A DNA stretch of 64,000 nt. Origin: Streptomyces pseudovenezuelae. Its GTDB lineage: Bacteria; Actinomycetota; Actinomycetes; Streptomycetales; Streptomycetaceae. Made by a program: the position numbers and the translations under genes. The DNA lies in NCBI RefSeq assembly GCF_029892565.1, contig NZ_JARXVH010000005.1:124001-188000 (forward strand), written 5' to 3'. The notes under the pieces were generated by a model that was given only the letters and a program-made list of their open reading frames with translations, did no database searches and was not told where the DNA came from. Numbering within the stretch: position 1 is the first letter of the stretch; each line of letters begins with the position of its first letter. Positions 32,686 to 40,777 of the stretch are shown piece by piece.

Positions 32686-32850
32686 ATGGTGGGCGCCCGA
32701 GATCGGAGTCGGCGACGGGACTTATAAACCAGCGCGTCTTCCGTTCCGCCACACCGGCCCTGGGCCGATGACGGGATTCGAACCCGCACCCGTATCACTA
32801 CGGACTGGATCCCTGAAGTATCCGCTGCCTGCGCACCGGACACCCACCAT
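32686..32850 (-). ncRNA. Y RNA, YrlA-like, with permuted tRNA-Leu-like module
   Basis: About 165 nt, read from 32850 to 32686. The ends pair over 13 bp (32850-32838 with 32698-32686, two G-U pairs). Inside are a 5' motif (32837-32815) and a 3' motif (32713-32696) shared with the neighbouring element. The centre is a tRNA in rotated order: CCAG (32808-32805), a variable-arm hairpin CCGTA-GTGA-TACGG (32803-32790), a T-arm with loop TTCGAAT (32787-32771), an acceptor stem closed by CAG (32770-32752), U8/G9-like TG, a D-arm (32749-32734), then CTGG (32732-32729) completing an anticodon stem. This is the architecture published for YrlA, a Y RNA that mimics tRNA. It lies 47 nt upstream of the Ro60-like gene and may be part of its leader. 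Confidence 0.85.
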
Positions 32851-32855
32851 GAGCT

Positions 32856-32936
32856 GCGCCTCCCGAGATCAAGTCGGCCGCGGTGTTGGATTCTTTTTCG
32901 AGAAGAAGTAACCGCTGCCTTCGCACCGGGAGGTGC
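32856..32936 (-). ncRNA. Short Y RNA-like element without tRNA module
   Basis: About 81 nt, read from 32936 to 32856, five bases before the YrlA-like element. The outer stem GCACCTCCCGG (32936-32926) pairs with TCGGGAGGCGC (32866-32856), with one A-C mismatch and one G-U pair. The inner 5' motif GGTGCG(A)AGGCAGCGG(T)TACTTC (32927-32905) is identical in 21 of 23 bases to the neighbour; the 3' motif GCCGACTTGATCTCGGG (32878-32862) likewise matches. GCGGT pairs with ACCGC, and TTCTT-AAGAA makes an apical hairpin. The 5' motif also resembles the conserved Ro60-binding GGUCCGAAGG-UAGUG region of animal Y RNAs. The outer stems of the two elements differ in sequence but keep pairing, which supports the fold. 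Confidence 0.68.
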
Positions 32937-32991
32937 GTGCTGTTGTGATCTCAGAGTAGGAGGCGCAGCCGATGAGGGGCGACCCAATTAA

Positions 32992-34458
32992 CTAGCCGCG
33001 CTTCTGCCGCTTCCAAGGACCGGTGATCGCCAACATGATGCCCGGCGTCTGGATGTTGGCGAACAGGGTCTTTCCGTCGGGCGAGAAGGTCACGCCGGTG
33101 AACTCGCTGTACTCGGGCTTCTCCGCGGTGCCGATGTTGAGTTCGTTGCGGGCGATCGGGTAGGTGCGGCCGCTGTCGGTCGCACCGAAGAGGTGCTGGA
33201 CGCCCTCGCCGTCCTCGGCGATGACGAGACCGCCGTACGGGGAGACGGTGATGTTGTCGGGGCCGTCGAAGTTGCCGTCGACGGAGGGGTCCGGGTTGAC
33301 GCCGATCAGGACCTTGAGGGTCAGGGTGCGGCGCTTGGGGTCGTAGAACCAGACGGCGCCGTCGTGCTGGACGGGGCTCTCGGTGCGGGCGAACGAGGAG
33401 ACGATGTACGTGCCGCCGTCGCCCCACCACATGCCCTCCAGCTTGCGGGCGCGGGTGACCTGGCCGTCGGCGAACTGCTTGCGGACGGAGGTGGTCCTGG
33501 CGTCACGGTCGGGTACGTCGACCCAGTCCACGCCGTAGACCGTGCCGATCTTCGTGGCGCGGGAGAGGTCGTCGATGAACTTGCCGCCGGAGTCGAAGCA
33601 CTTGAAGGCCTGGAGGACGCCCGCGTCGTCGGCGAGGGTGCGCAGCTTGCCGCGGCCGTGGTGGAAGTGCTCCGGCGGGGTCCAGCGGTAGAGCAGGCCG
33701 TTGGGGCCGGCCGCGTCCTCGGTCAGGTAGAGGTGACCGCGCTTGGGGTCGACGACGACGGCCTCGTGGGCGTAGCGGCCAAGTGCCTTGATGGGCTTGG
33801 GGTTTCGGTTGGCGCGGCGGTCGGCGGGGTCGACCTCGAAGACGTAGCCGTGGTCCTTGGTGAAGCCGTTGGTGCCGGTCTTGTCCTCGGTCTCCTCGCA
33901 GGTGAGCCAGGTGTCCCAAGGGGTGTTGCCGCCCGCGCAGTTGGTGGCGGTGCCGGCGACGCCGACCCACTCGGCGACATGGCCGCCGGGGCGGACCTCG
34001 ACGACCGTGCAGCCGCCGGCCGCGGCCGGGTCGTAGACCAGTCCGTCGATGAGCGGCACCGGGTGCGGCCACTGGGCGCGGGGGCCGGCCAGTTCGTGGT
34101 TGTTGACCAGGAGGGTCGTGCCGCGCGGGCCGTCGAAGGTGGACGTGCCGTCGTGGTTGGAGGGCGTGAACTCGCCGGACTCCAGCTTGGTCTGGCCGCT
34201 GTAGGTGATGACGCGGTACTTGAAGCCGGCGGGCAGCGCGAGGAGGCCCTTGGGGTCGGCGACCAGCGGTCCGTAGCCGACGCCGCCGTGCCCGTGGCCG
34301 TGTCCGTGGCCGTCCGCCGACACTCCCTCCGCGCCCTCGGTGTCCGTGGACGCAAGGGCGTTCGGTGCCGTGGCCAGCGCACCGACGCTGCCGGCGAGCG
34401 CGACACCGGCCCCGGTGACCGCGGATTTTGTGGCGAAGTCCCTGCGACTGAGCGACAT
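32992..34458 (-). CDS. Tat-exported PhoX family phosphatase (DUF839)
   Basis: 488 aa from ATG 34458 with AGGAGA upstream. Twin-arginine signal S-L-S-R-R-D-F-A-T-K followed by a hydrophobic stretch to about residue 40, then a His/Gly repeat (HGHGHGHG). PhoX features are C-E-E-T-E-D-K, G-R-Y-A-H-E-A-V-V-V-D-P and Y-L-T-E-D-A, the last two carrying glutamates used for calcium/iron binding in PhoX alkaline phosphatases. It acts outside the cell to release phosphate from organic esters. Regulation by PhoP would be expected; the 222-bp upstream gap shows no clear PHO box. It is followed on the same strand by the Y RNA/rsr block. Confidence 0.87.
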   Translation of the reverse strand: MSLSRRDFATKSAVTGAGVALAGSVGALATAPNALASTDTEGAEGVSADGHGHGHGHGGVGYGPLVADPKGLLALPAGFKYRVITYSGQTKLESGEFTPSNHDGTSTFDGPRGTTLLVNNHELAGPRAQWPHPVPLIDGLVYDPAAAGGCTVVEVRPGGHVAEWVGVAGTATNCAGGNTPWDTWLTCEETEDKTGTNGFTKDHGYVFEVDPADRRANRNPKPIKALGRYAHEAVVVDPKRGHLYLTEDAAGPNGLLYRWTPPEHFHHGRGKLRTLADDAGVLQAFKCFDSGGKFIDDLSRATKIGTVYGVDWVDVPDRDARTTSVRKQFADGQVTRARKLEGMWWGDGGTYIVSSFARTESPVQHDGAVWFYDPKRRTLTLKVLIGVNPDPSVDGNFDGPDNITVSPYGGLVIAEDGEGVQHLFGATDSGRTYPIARNELNIGTAEKPEYSEFTGVTFSPDGKTLFANIQTPGIMLAITGPWKRQKRG

Positions 34459-34680
34459 GGTGTCTCCTGCTGACGGTGAGTATGCCGTGGAGGGTGGCGG
34501 ACCTCGGGTCGGCGCCACGCTCCCTCCCACGGCTGAACGGGAGTTGAACACCGGGCGTCTGCGCGGGACACGCTTCCATGAATCCGTACACACCGCCCCA
34601 CGGGAGTCAAAAATCCCGCTCGCCCGGGCAATGGCGGGTGAGGACTCCACCAGCGCCGCCCGTGATCCGTCGGATGGAAC

Positions 34681-35730
34681 TCAGGGGTGCATGACGATCT
34701 TTCCCACGTGCCCCCTGCGGGAGAGCTCCTCCTGTGCCTGAGCCGCCTGGTCCAGTGGGAAGGTCGCGGCGATGACGGGCTGGACCTCGGCCCGACGGGC
34801 CAGGTCCATGAGGAGGCCGAAGTGTGTGGGCGTGTGCATCGAGGACCCGATGACCTGGGCGTTGTGCAGGTAGAGACGGCGGACATCGAAGGTCACGTCA
34901 TAGCCGCCGAGTGCGCCGGCGATGACCCACCGGCCACCTTCGCGCAGCAGCGGCAGCCCCTCACTCACCAGCTCGCCGGCCACGACGTCGAGTGCGACGT
35001 CGATGCTCTCCGGGGCGGCGGTGCGGATCTGCTCGGCGACGTCTCCTGCGCGGTCGACGACTTCGTGCGCGCCTGCTTCGCGCACCGCGTCGATCTTGGA
35101 TCCGCTGCTGACGGCGAGCACCCTCGCGCCGCGCGCACGGGCGATCTGCACCAGCGCGAGGCCGACACCGCCGGACGCCCCCGAGACCAGGGCGGTCTCC
35201 CCCTTCTGCAGCCGGCCTCGCTCGATCATGCCCAGCGCCGTGCCGTAAGCGGTCGGCAACGCCGCGAGCTGGTCGTCCGTGAGCGGGGATTCCGTCACGT
35301 CGTGCACACGCTCTGCCGGCGCCGTCACGTACTCGGCGTATCCGCCGTCGCGTTCGCTCCCCATCAGGCCCACAGGGTTGGCGTCCGGCCCGTCGGCGTC
35401 GTAGATCGCGGGGTCGACGACCACGCGGCTTCCGACGAGGCTCCCTTCCACTCCGGGCCCGACGGCCACGACGCGGCCGGCCACATCGGCGCCCTGGATA
35501 CGCGGGAAGTCGATCGGGCCGCGCCAGCCCGACCTCGCCTTCGGGTCTCCCGGCCGGCCGTAGGCGCCCTCCCGGGTCCACAGGTCGGTGTTGTTCAGGG
35601 CTACGGCGCTGACCTGGACCAGTACCTCTCCCGCCCGCGGCACGGGGGCGGCGACCTCCGTCAGCTCAAGAACCTCGGGTCCTCCGTGCCCCGTGATTCG
35701 CACCGCTCGCATGACCTGGGACGCACTCAT
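34681..35730 (-). CDS. NADPH:quinone reductase-like MDR oxidoreductase
   Basis: 349 aa from ATG 35730 with GAGGAGG upstream. Medium-chain reductase of the zinc-independent quinone oxidoreductase branch: N-terminal GroES-like domain (N-N-T-D-L-W, G-A-D-V-A-G-R-V), then the Rossmann domain with V-S-G-A-S-G-G-V-G. Catalytic zinc cysteines are absent. Likely reduces quinones or enones under electrophile stress. It is divergent from a TetR regulator across a short promoter region with an inverted repeat, indicating induction by its substrate. Confidence 0.88.
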   Translation of the reverse strand: MSASQVMRAVRITGHGGPEVLELTEVAAPVPRAGEVLVQVSAVALNNTDLWTREGAYGRPGDPKARSGWRGPIDFPRIQGADVAGRVVAVGPGVEGSLVGSRVVVDPAIYDADGPDANPVGLMGSERDGGYAEYVTAPAERVHDVTESPLTDDQLAALPTAYGTALGMIERGRLQKGETALVSGASGGVGLALVQIARARGARVLAVSSGSKIDAVREAGAHEVVDRAGDVAEQIRTAAPESIDVALDVVAGELVSEGLPLLREGGRWVIAGALGGYDVTFDVRRLYLHNAQVIGSSMHTPTHFGLLMDLARRAEVQPVIAATFPLDQAAQAQEELSRRGHVGKIVMHP

Positions 35731-35753
35731 CGCTTGAACCTCCTCGCAGGTAT

Positions 35754-35791
35754 ACTGATCTGTGAACATCTCTCACCGTACACCGATCAGT
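35754..35791. promoter_or_regulatory. Inverted repeat between oxidoreductase and TetR genes
   Basis: ACTGATC (35754-35760) and GATCAGT (35785-35791) are perfect complements around a 24-bp spacer within the divergent promoter region. This is a likely TetR operator pair controlling both genes. Confidence 0.55.
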
Positions 35792-35804
35792 GAAGGGGCT
35801 CGCA

Positions 35805-36380
35805 GTGCAGGAAGCGCGGCCCATGACGCCGGCCGGGCGCCGGATCGTGGCGGCCGCGGAGGAGTTGTTCTACAACCGCGGAATCACAGCGGTCGGCGTG
35901 GATCTGATCGCTGAGCACTCAGGGGTGACCAAGCGGACCCTGTACAACCAGTTCGGTTCGAAGGACCACCTCGTGGCGGCTTATCTCACGGGCCGCGACC
36001 AGCGCTGGCGGTCACTTGTCCGTGCCGCCGTCGACGCCAGTGACACTCCCGCCGAGGCCGTCACCGCGCCCTTCGAGGCGCTGCGGACCTGGAGCGGGAC
36101 CAACACCCGCGGATGCGCCTTCATCAACGCACTCGCCGAACTCCCGGACCCCTCGCATCCCGCGTACCGCATCGCCGCGAACCAGAAGCTCTGGCTGCTG
36201 GACCTGTTCAGGGAACTCGCCGTCACAGCGGGCTGCTCGCACCCGGCCACCCTCGCCACCCAACTCCTCGTGCTGCACGAGGGCGCTGTCGCCATGCAGC
36301 CCCTCTCGCTCGACAGCCTTCCGGAGAGCACTGCCCTGGCACGAGCCCTGGTTCGAGCCGGCACATCGCCTCGCCACTAG
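35805..36380 (+). CDS. TetR family regulator
   Basis: 191 aa from GTG 35805 (AAGGGG upstream). ATG 35823 with AGGA upstream is an equally good start, and a GTG at 35790 would place the operator inside the gene. Helix-turn-helix I-A-E-H-S-G-V-T-K-R-T-L-Y-N-Q-F-G-S-K (about 37-55). The C-terminal domain contains T-N-T-R-G-C-A-F-I-N-A, seen in TetR regulators of oxidative or electrophile responses. It probably represses the divergent quinone oxidoreductase gene. Confidence 0.87.
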   Translation: MQEARPMTPAGRRIVAAAEELFYNRGITAVGVDLIAEHSGVTKRTLYNQFGSKDHLVAAYLTGRDQRWRSLVRAAVDASDTPAEAVTAPFEALRTWSGTNTRGCAFINALAELPDPSHPAYRIAANQKLWLLDLFRELAVTAGCSHPATLATQLLVLHEGAVAMQPLSLDSLPESTALARALVRAGTSPRH

Positions 36381-36465
36381 AACGTCCTCGACAAGGTGCT
36401 GCCGTTCGGCCGGGCTGGACGGCGCCCGGCGCTCGGCCGATGGGATCGCTGATGGGGTCCCCGGG

Positions 36466-36478
36466 GGGGCGGAGCCCC
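36466..36478. terminator. Short GC hairpin between convergent genes
   Basis: GGGGC-GGA-GCCCC lies immediately before the stop codon of the minus-strand gene and about 85 bp after the TetR stop. Such hairpins are common 3' ends in Streptomyces; strength here is modest. Confidence 0.45.
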
Positions 36479-37906
36479 TCATTCCCCCCGCTGAGACCGA
36501 GCCTTGAACGCCGCCCGCTTCGCTTCCTTCGCGATCCGCTTGTCCGGATGCAACCGCCCCATCGCCTCCAGCACATCCGCCGTGGCCGGATGCTCCACCC
36601 GCCAGGCCGCCGCGAAGAACCCGCCGTGCTGTGCGGCCAACCCCAGTACCAGTTCCCGGAGTTCGTCGGAGTTGCCTTCCGCCGCCAGCTGCGCGGCAAC
36701 CGTGTCGATCGTCAGCCAGAAGATCATCGCCTCGGACGGCGCAGGCACATCCGACGCCCCGTGCTCCGCCAGCCAGACCCGCGCAAGCCCACCGAGCTCC
36801 GGATCGTCGAGCACCTCCCGCAACGCGGGCTCGGCCTCGGCCCCGACCAGGGACAGCGCCTGCTGACACAGCAGCCGCCGCAGCGGCGCCCCGGTGTCCA
36901 GTCCCCGCGCCGCCGCCAGCAACTCCCGTGCCGCGCCCAGCGGTTCACGCCGAGCCAGCCACTGCTCGGTCTCCGCCTGCGCGGCCCCCTGCGGAAACGT
37001 CGCCGTCCCGTCGAGCAACGCGTCGGCCCCCTTGTCCGCGAGGTCGCCGACCGCGGGCGCCTCAAGACCGGCCTCGAGAAGCCGAGCGCGCAGCCCGTAC
37101 AACCCGAGCGGCGTGAGCCGCACCATCCCGTACCGGGAGACGTCGGTGTCGTCCACGGGCGCCGCGGGTTCCTCGTCGACGTCGGCCATCAGGGCCTCGT
37201 CGACGGGCTGGTACTCGACCAGGCCGACCGGCTCCAGCACCCGGAACTGGTCGTCCAGCCGCATCATCGCGTCGGACACCTGCTCCAGTACGTCGTTGGT
37301 GGGCTCCCCCATGTCGCTGGGCACGATCATCGAGGCGGCGAGCGCCGGCAGCGGCACCGGCGAGTCGCCTGCGCCGTCCTCGCTGACCGTCAGGAGATAG
37401 AGGTTGCCGAGCACGCCGTCGAGGAAGTCGGCCTCCGCCTCCGGGTCCCATTCGAGGCGGGAGAAGTCGACCTCGCCGGTCTCGTCGAGCGCGTCCTCCA
37501 GACCGTCGAGGTCGGGCACGCTCGCGTCGGCCAGCACGGTGTCCAGCGCGCCGAGCCACACCCCGAGCACGTCCTGCGGCGAGCCACTGGTGAGCAGCGC
37601 CAGGTCCTCCCCGGCCGCGACGGTGCCCTCCTCCTCGTCGACGATCTCGACGAGCCCGGTGTCGACGGCCACCCGCCAGGCCTCGCTCGCGTCGGCCGCC
37701 GCGTCGTCCCCGGTCAGTCCGAGGACCTCGGCGGCCACGGGCAGTTGCTCGTCGACGAGTCCGCCCCCGGCGTCGACCCTGGTGTCCGCACCGGCCCAGC
37801 GGGCCAGCCGTGCGGCCCGGCCGAGCAGCGGCGTGGACAACGCGGCCCGCGCCAGCTCCGCTTCGGGAGACAACCGCACCGGCGGCAGGGGGGAGCTGTC
37901 TGACAT
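36479..37906 (-). CDS. Conserved hypothetical protein, acidic, 475 aa
   Basis: No recognisable domain. ATG 37906 with AGGAGAAG upstream. The protein is strongly acidic and Ala/Leu-rich, predicted helical, with no signal peptide or membrane segment. An acidic stretch lies near residues 85-95 (V-D-E-E-E-G) and another around 238-248 (D-V-D-E-E-P). The basic C-terminus (K-R-I-A-K-E-A-K-R-A-A-F-K-A-R-S) contrasts with the rest and could bind nucleic acid. It appears monocistronic. Proteins like this are conserved in Streptomyces genomes without assigned function. Confidence 0.75.
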   Translation of the reverse strand: MSDSSPLPPVRLSPEAELARAALSTPLLGRAARLARWAGADTRVDAGGGLVDEQLPVAAEVLGLTGDDAAADASEAWRVAVDTGLVEIVDEEEGTVAAGEDLALLTSGSPQDVLGVWLGALDTVLADASVPDLDGLEDALDETGEVDFSRLEWDPEAEADFLDGVLGNLYLLTVSEDGAGDSPVPLPALAASMIVPSDMGEPTNDVLEQVSDAMMRLDDQFRVLEPVGLVEYQPVDEALMADVDEEPAAPVDDTDVSRYGMVRLTPLGLYGLRARLLEAGLEAPAVGDLADKGADALLDGTATFPQGAAQAETEQWLARREPLGAARELLAAARGLDTGAPLRRLLCQQALSLVGAEAEPALREVLDDPELGGLARVWLAEHGASDVPAPSEAMIFWLTIDTVAAQLAAEGNSDELRELVLGLAAQHGGFFAAAWRVEHPATADVLEAMGRLHPDKRIAKEAKRAAFKARSQRGE

Positions 37907-38048
37907 CGGCTGCTTCTCCTAGGGGGCGTGTCGTACCACTCGATCGCTCAGCCTAGACGGATTTCGACCCATGCCGCCCGGTTCATCTCCCCGTCGGCCG
38001 CGGTACATGGCTGAATCCTTGACAACCAATGTGACCAGGCAGGAGATT

Positions 38049-38101
38049 GACGCGCGTAGAAATCTGCTGGACACCTGTTCACTGTACTTTCTACGCGCGT
38101 C
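38049..38101. promoter_or_regulatory. Perfect 14-bp inverted repeat upstream of nuclease
   Basis: GACGCGCGTAGAAA (38049-38062) and TTTCTACGCGCGTC (38088-38101) flank a 25-bp spacer, 84 bp before the nuclease start. It could be an operator pair for the divergent genes or a leader hairpin in the nuclease mRNA. The rest of the 278-bp gap shows no gene. Confidence 0.55.
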
Positions 38102-38184
38102 GCCACCGCCCCACCGGTCGCGGCCCCAGGCGTTCCAGTTCCACCCTCGTCCCGGCGCCCACGCATGTCCCCGGAGGGATCACG

Positions 38185-40011
38185 TTGCCGAGCAAGTCTT
38201 CCGCGCGCCTCGCCGCGCTCACCGTCGCCGCCGTATGTTCCGCGGCGTCCACCGTCGTCCTGACCTCGCCCGCGCACGCCGACAGCCTGCGCATCCATGA
38301 CGTCCAGGGCACCACCCGGACCTCTCCGTACGCCGGCCAGAAGGTCACGGATGTGCCCGGAATCGTCACCGGCACGCGCACGTACGGCTCCTCAAGAGGC
38401 TTCTGGCTGCAGGACCCGACCCCGGACGACAACCCGGCCACCAGTGAAGGCGTGTTCGTCTTCACCAGCTCCGTCCCGAAGGTCGCCGTCGGTGACTCCG
38501 TCACGGTCACCGGCACGGTCTCCGAGTACGTGCCGGGCGGCACTTCGACCGGAAACCAGTCGTTGACCGAGATCACCAAGCCCACGGTCACCACCGTCTC
38601 CACGGGCAACGCGGTCCCGGCCCCGACGGTGATCGGCTCGAAGTCGGTGCCGAACCGGTACACCCCGGCGGGCGACTCCGCCGCGAACGGCTCGCTGGCC
38701 GGCCTGACCCTGCAGCCGAAGAAGTACGCCCTGGACTACTACGAGTCTCTTGAGGGCATGAACGTCCAGGTCAAGAACACCCGTGTGGTCACCGCCACGG
38801 ACCCGTACGCCGAGCTGTGGGTCACGGTGAAGCCGCACGAGAACCAGACCCGCCGCGGCGGCACGCTCTACGGCTCCTACGACTCGCAGAACACCGGCCG
38901 GCTGCAGATCCAGTCGCTGGGCGCGGTCGCCGACTTCCCGGTGGCGAACGTCGGTGACACGCTGGCCGGCACCACGACCGGTCCGATGGACTTCAACCAG
39001 TTCGGCGGCTACACCCTGGTCGCGAGCGAGCTGGGCACGCTCAAGAGCGGCGGCCTCAAGCGCGAGACGACGAAGAGGCAGTCGCGGGACGAGCTGGCGG
39101 TCGCGACGTACAACGTCGAGAACCTCGACCCGACCGACGCCACCTTCGAGGAGCACGCCTCCGCGATCGTGAACAACCTGAAGTCGCCCGACATCGTGTC
39201 CCTGGAGGAGATCCAGGACAACAACGGCGCGAAGGACGACGGTACGGTCGCCGCCGACGTGACGGTGAACAGGCTGATCGACGCGATCGTCGCGGCGGGC
39301 GGCCCCACGTACCAGTGGCGCTCGATCGACCCGACCAACGACACCGACGGCGGCGAGCCGGGCGGCAACATCCGCCAGGTGTTCCTGTTCAACCCGGAGC
39401 GGGTCTCCTTCACCGACCGCGCGGGCGGCGACGCCACCACGGCGGTCGGGGTCACGAAGGTGCACGGCAAGGCGGTCCTGACGGCCTCCCCGGGCCGGGT
39501 CGACCCGGCGAACGAGGCCTGGAACGCCAGCCGCAAGCCGCTGGCCGGCGAGTTCGTCTTCCGCGGCAAGACGGTCTTCGTGATCGCCAACCACCTCAAC
39601 TCCAAGGGTGGCGACTACGGTCTGACCTCGCAGTACCAGCCGGTGCCGCGCAGCTCGGAGGTCCAGCGCCACAAGCAGGCGACGCTGGTCAACGCGTTCG
39701 TGAAGTCGATCCTCGACGTCCAGAAGAACGCCGACGTCATCACGCTCGGCGACATCAACGACTTCGAGTTCTCCGACACCGCGAAGATCCTGGAGGGTGA
39801 CGGCGAACTCTGGTCGGCGATCAAGTCGCTGCCGAAGAGCGAGCGTTACACCTACGACTACCAGGGCAACGCGCAGGTCCTGGACCAGATCCTGATCAGC
39901 CCGTCGATCCGGCGCGACTGCGACTTCGAGTACGACAGCGTGCACATCAACTCGGAGTTCAACGACCAGATCAGCGACCACGACCCGCAGGTGCTGCGCT
40001 TCCGGCCGTAG
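38185..40011 (+). CDS. Secreted endonuclease/exonuclease/phosphatase-family nuclease
   Basis: 608 aa from a TTG at 38185 with GGAGGG six bases upstream, opening straight into a Sec signal that ends S-P-A-H-A near residue 32. The N-terminal half (about 33-310) is beta-rich with an OB-like nuclease-associated domain. The C-terminal half (about 310-608) is the EEP fold: A-T-Y-N-V-E-N-L, S-L-E-E-I-Q-D (metal Glu), N-H-L-N-S-K (catalytic His), L-G-D-I-N-D (Asp/Asn) and S-D-H-D-P (final His). The layout resembles ExeM/NucH-type extracellular DNases. It probably scavenges DNA or phosphate outside the cell. Confidence 0.87.
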   Translation: MPSKSSARLAALTVAAVCSAASTVVLTSPAHADSLRIHDVQGTTRTSPYAGQKVTDVPGIVTGTRTYGSSRGFWLQDPTPDDNPATSEGVFVFTSSVPKVAVGDSVTVTGTVSEYVPGGTSTGNQSLTEITKPTVTTVSTGNAVPAPTVIGSKSVPNRYTPAGDSAANGSLAGLTLQPKKYALDYYESLEGMNVQVKNTRVVTATDPYAELWVTVKPHENQTRRGGTLYGSYDSQNTGRLQIQSLGAVADFPVANVGDTLAGTTTGPMDFNQFGGYTLVASELGTLKSGGLKRETTKRQSRDELAVATYNVENLDPTDATFEEHASAIVNNLKSPDIVSLEEIQDNNGAKDDGTVAADVTVNRLIDAIVAAGGPTYQWRSIDPTNDTDGGEPGGNIRQVFLFNPERVSFTDRAGGDATTAVGVTKVHGKAVLTASPGRVDPANEAWNASRKPLAGEFVFRGKTVFVIANHLNSKGGDYGLTSQYQPVPRSSEVQRHKQATLVNAFVKSILDVQKNADVITLGDINDFEFSDTAKILEGDGELWSAIKSLPKSERYTYDYQGNAQVLDQILISPSIRRDCDFEYDSVHINSEFNDQISDHDPQVLRFRP

Positions 40012-40039
40012 CGCCCGCTCAGTCGTCACTCCCGTTCGG

Positions 40040-40774
40040 TCAGGGCTGGTTGAACACGCCGTTCAACCAGCCCTGCCAATCGGTCTCGCACTCCTTGATG
40101 TCGGTGCCCGGCGTGAAGTCGTGCAGGGAGATGCCGACCGGGTATCCCCAGTGGTTGCGCCCGAAGATCCGGGTGAGTCCCCGGTCCGTGCGCAGCCCGA
40201 TGAAGTACGGGTCGCGGTAGTCGACCACGGCCTCGAACTCGTCGGGCCCGCGGACCGTCACCCGCGCGCCGGCGGCCACGTCGTCCCCTAGACCGAGCGC
40301 CCGCGCTACGACGGCCAGGGCATCCGGGCCCTTCGACGCCTCGGGCCCGTCGAAGGTCGCGAAGGCGGCCGGCCGGGGCGCGAAGTGGGTCACGTACTCG
40401 CGCAGGGTGTGCAGATAGAAGTCGGTGTGCTTGGCGGCACCGTCGTACTGGTTGTCCCAGTCGTCGACGAAGATCCCGCTGTGCACGTACCGCACCCAGG
40501 CCCGGCGCCCCTCGTCGCGCGCCTCGATGGTGTAGTCGAGTTGGTTCATCGTCTGCTCGGCGATGCCCTCGACGTCCTCGACCCGGTTGGTGTAGCGGTG
40601 GGGCGGGTCCCAGGCGGTGACGGTGGACCCGAAGGGCCCCGTGCCGCCGACCTTGGGCTCCGGCGGCTCCATCGGCCACAGATAGCCGTCGGTACCGGTG
40701 GTGACGGCGTCCCACACCTGCTGCGGGGTGGCGTCGACCTCGAACTCGCGGGCGATCTCGAACTCTTTGGGCAT
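40040..40774 (-). CDS. SRPBCC (AHSA1-like) domain protein
   Basis: 244 aa. START-like lipid or hydrophobic ligand-binding fold: N-terminal F-E-I-A-R-E-F-E-V-D-A-T-P-Q-Q-V-W-D-A-V is the typical first strand and helix. The length suggests two partial copies or an extension beyond the usual 150 residues. It lies three bases after an ArsR regulator in the same operon, a frequent AHSA1/ArsR pairing. Function is undefined; such pairs often respond to small hydrophobic compounds. Confidence 0.82.
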   Translation of the reverse strand: MPKEFEIAREFEVDATPQQVWDAVTTGTDGYLWPMEPPEPKVGGTGPFGSTVTAWDPPHRYTNRVEDVEGIAEQTMNQLDYTIEARDEGRRAWVRYVHSGIFVDDWDNQYDGAAKHTDFYLHTLREYVTHFAPRPAAFATFDGPEASKGPDALAVVARALGLGDDVAAGARVTVRGPDEFEAVVDYRDPYFIGLRTDRGLTRIFGRNHWGYPVGISLHDFTPGTDIKECETDWQGWLNGVFNQP

Positions 40775-40777
40775 GAT

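Noticed and set aside
32700..32800. A conventional tRNA gene (T-arm with TTCGAAT and a tRNA-Leu-like 5' half)
   Set aside because: The T-arm precedes the acceptor and D-arm on the same strand, so no linear tRNA can fold; the order fits a permuted Y RNA module.
38069..38083. PHO box (GGACACC and GTTCACT) upstream of the secreted nuclease
   Set aside because: The two units are 8 bp apart rather than 11 and match the consensus poorly.
37971..38300. Short separate gene upstream of the nuclease
   Set aside because: Arg/Pro-rich composition and no ribosome site; it overlaps the real nuclease start and signal peptide.
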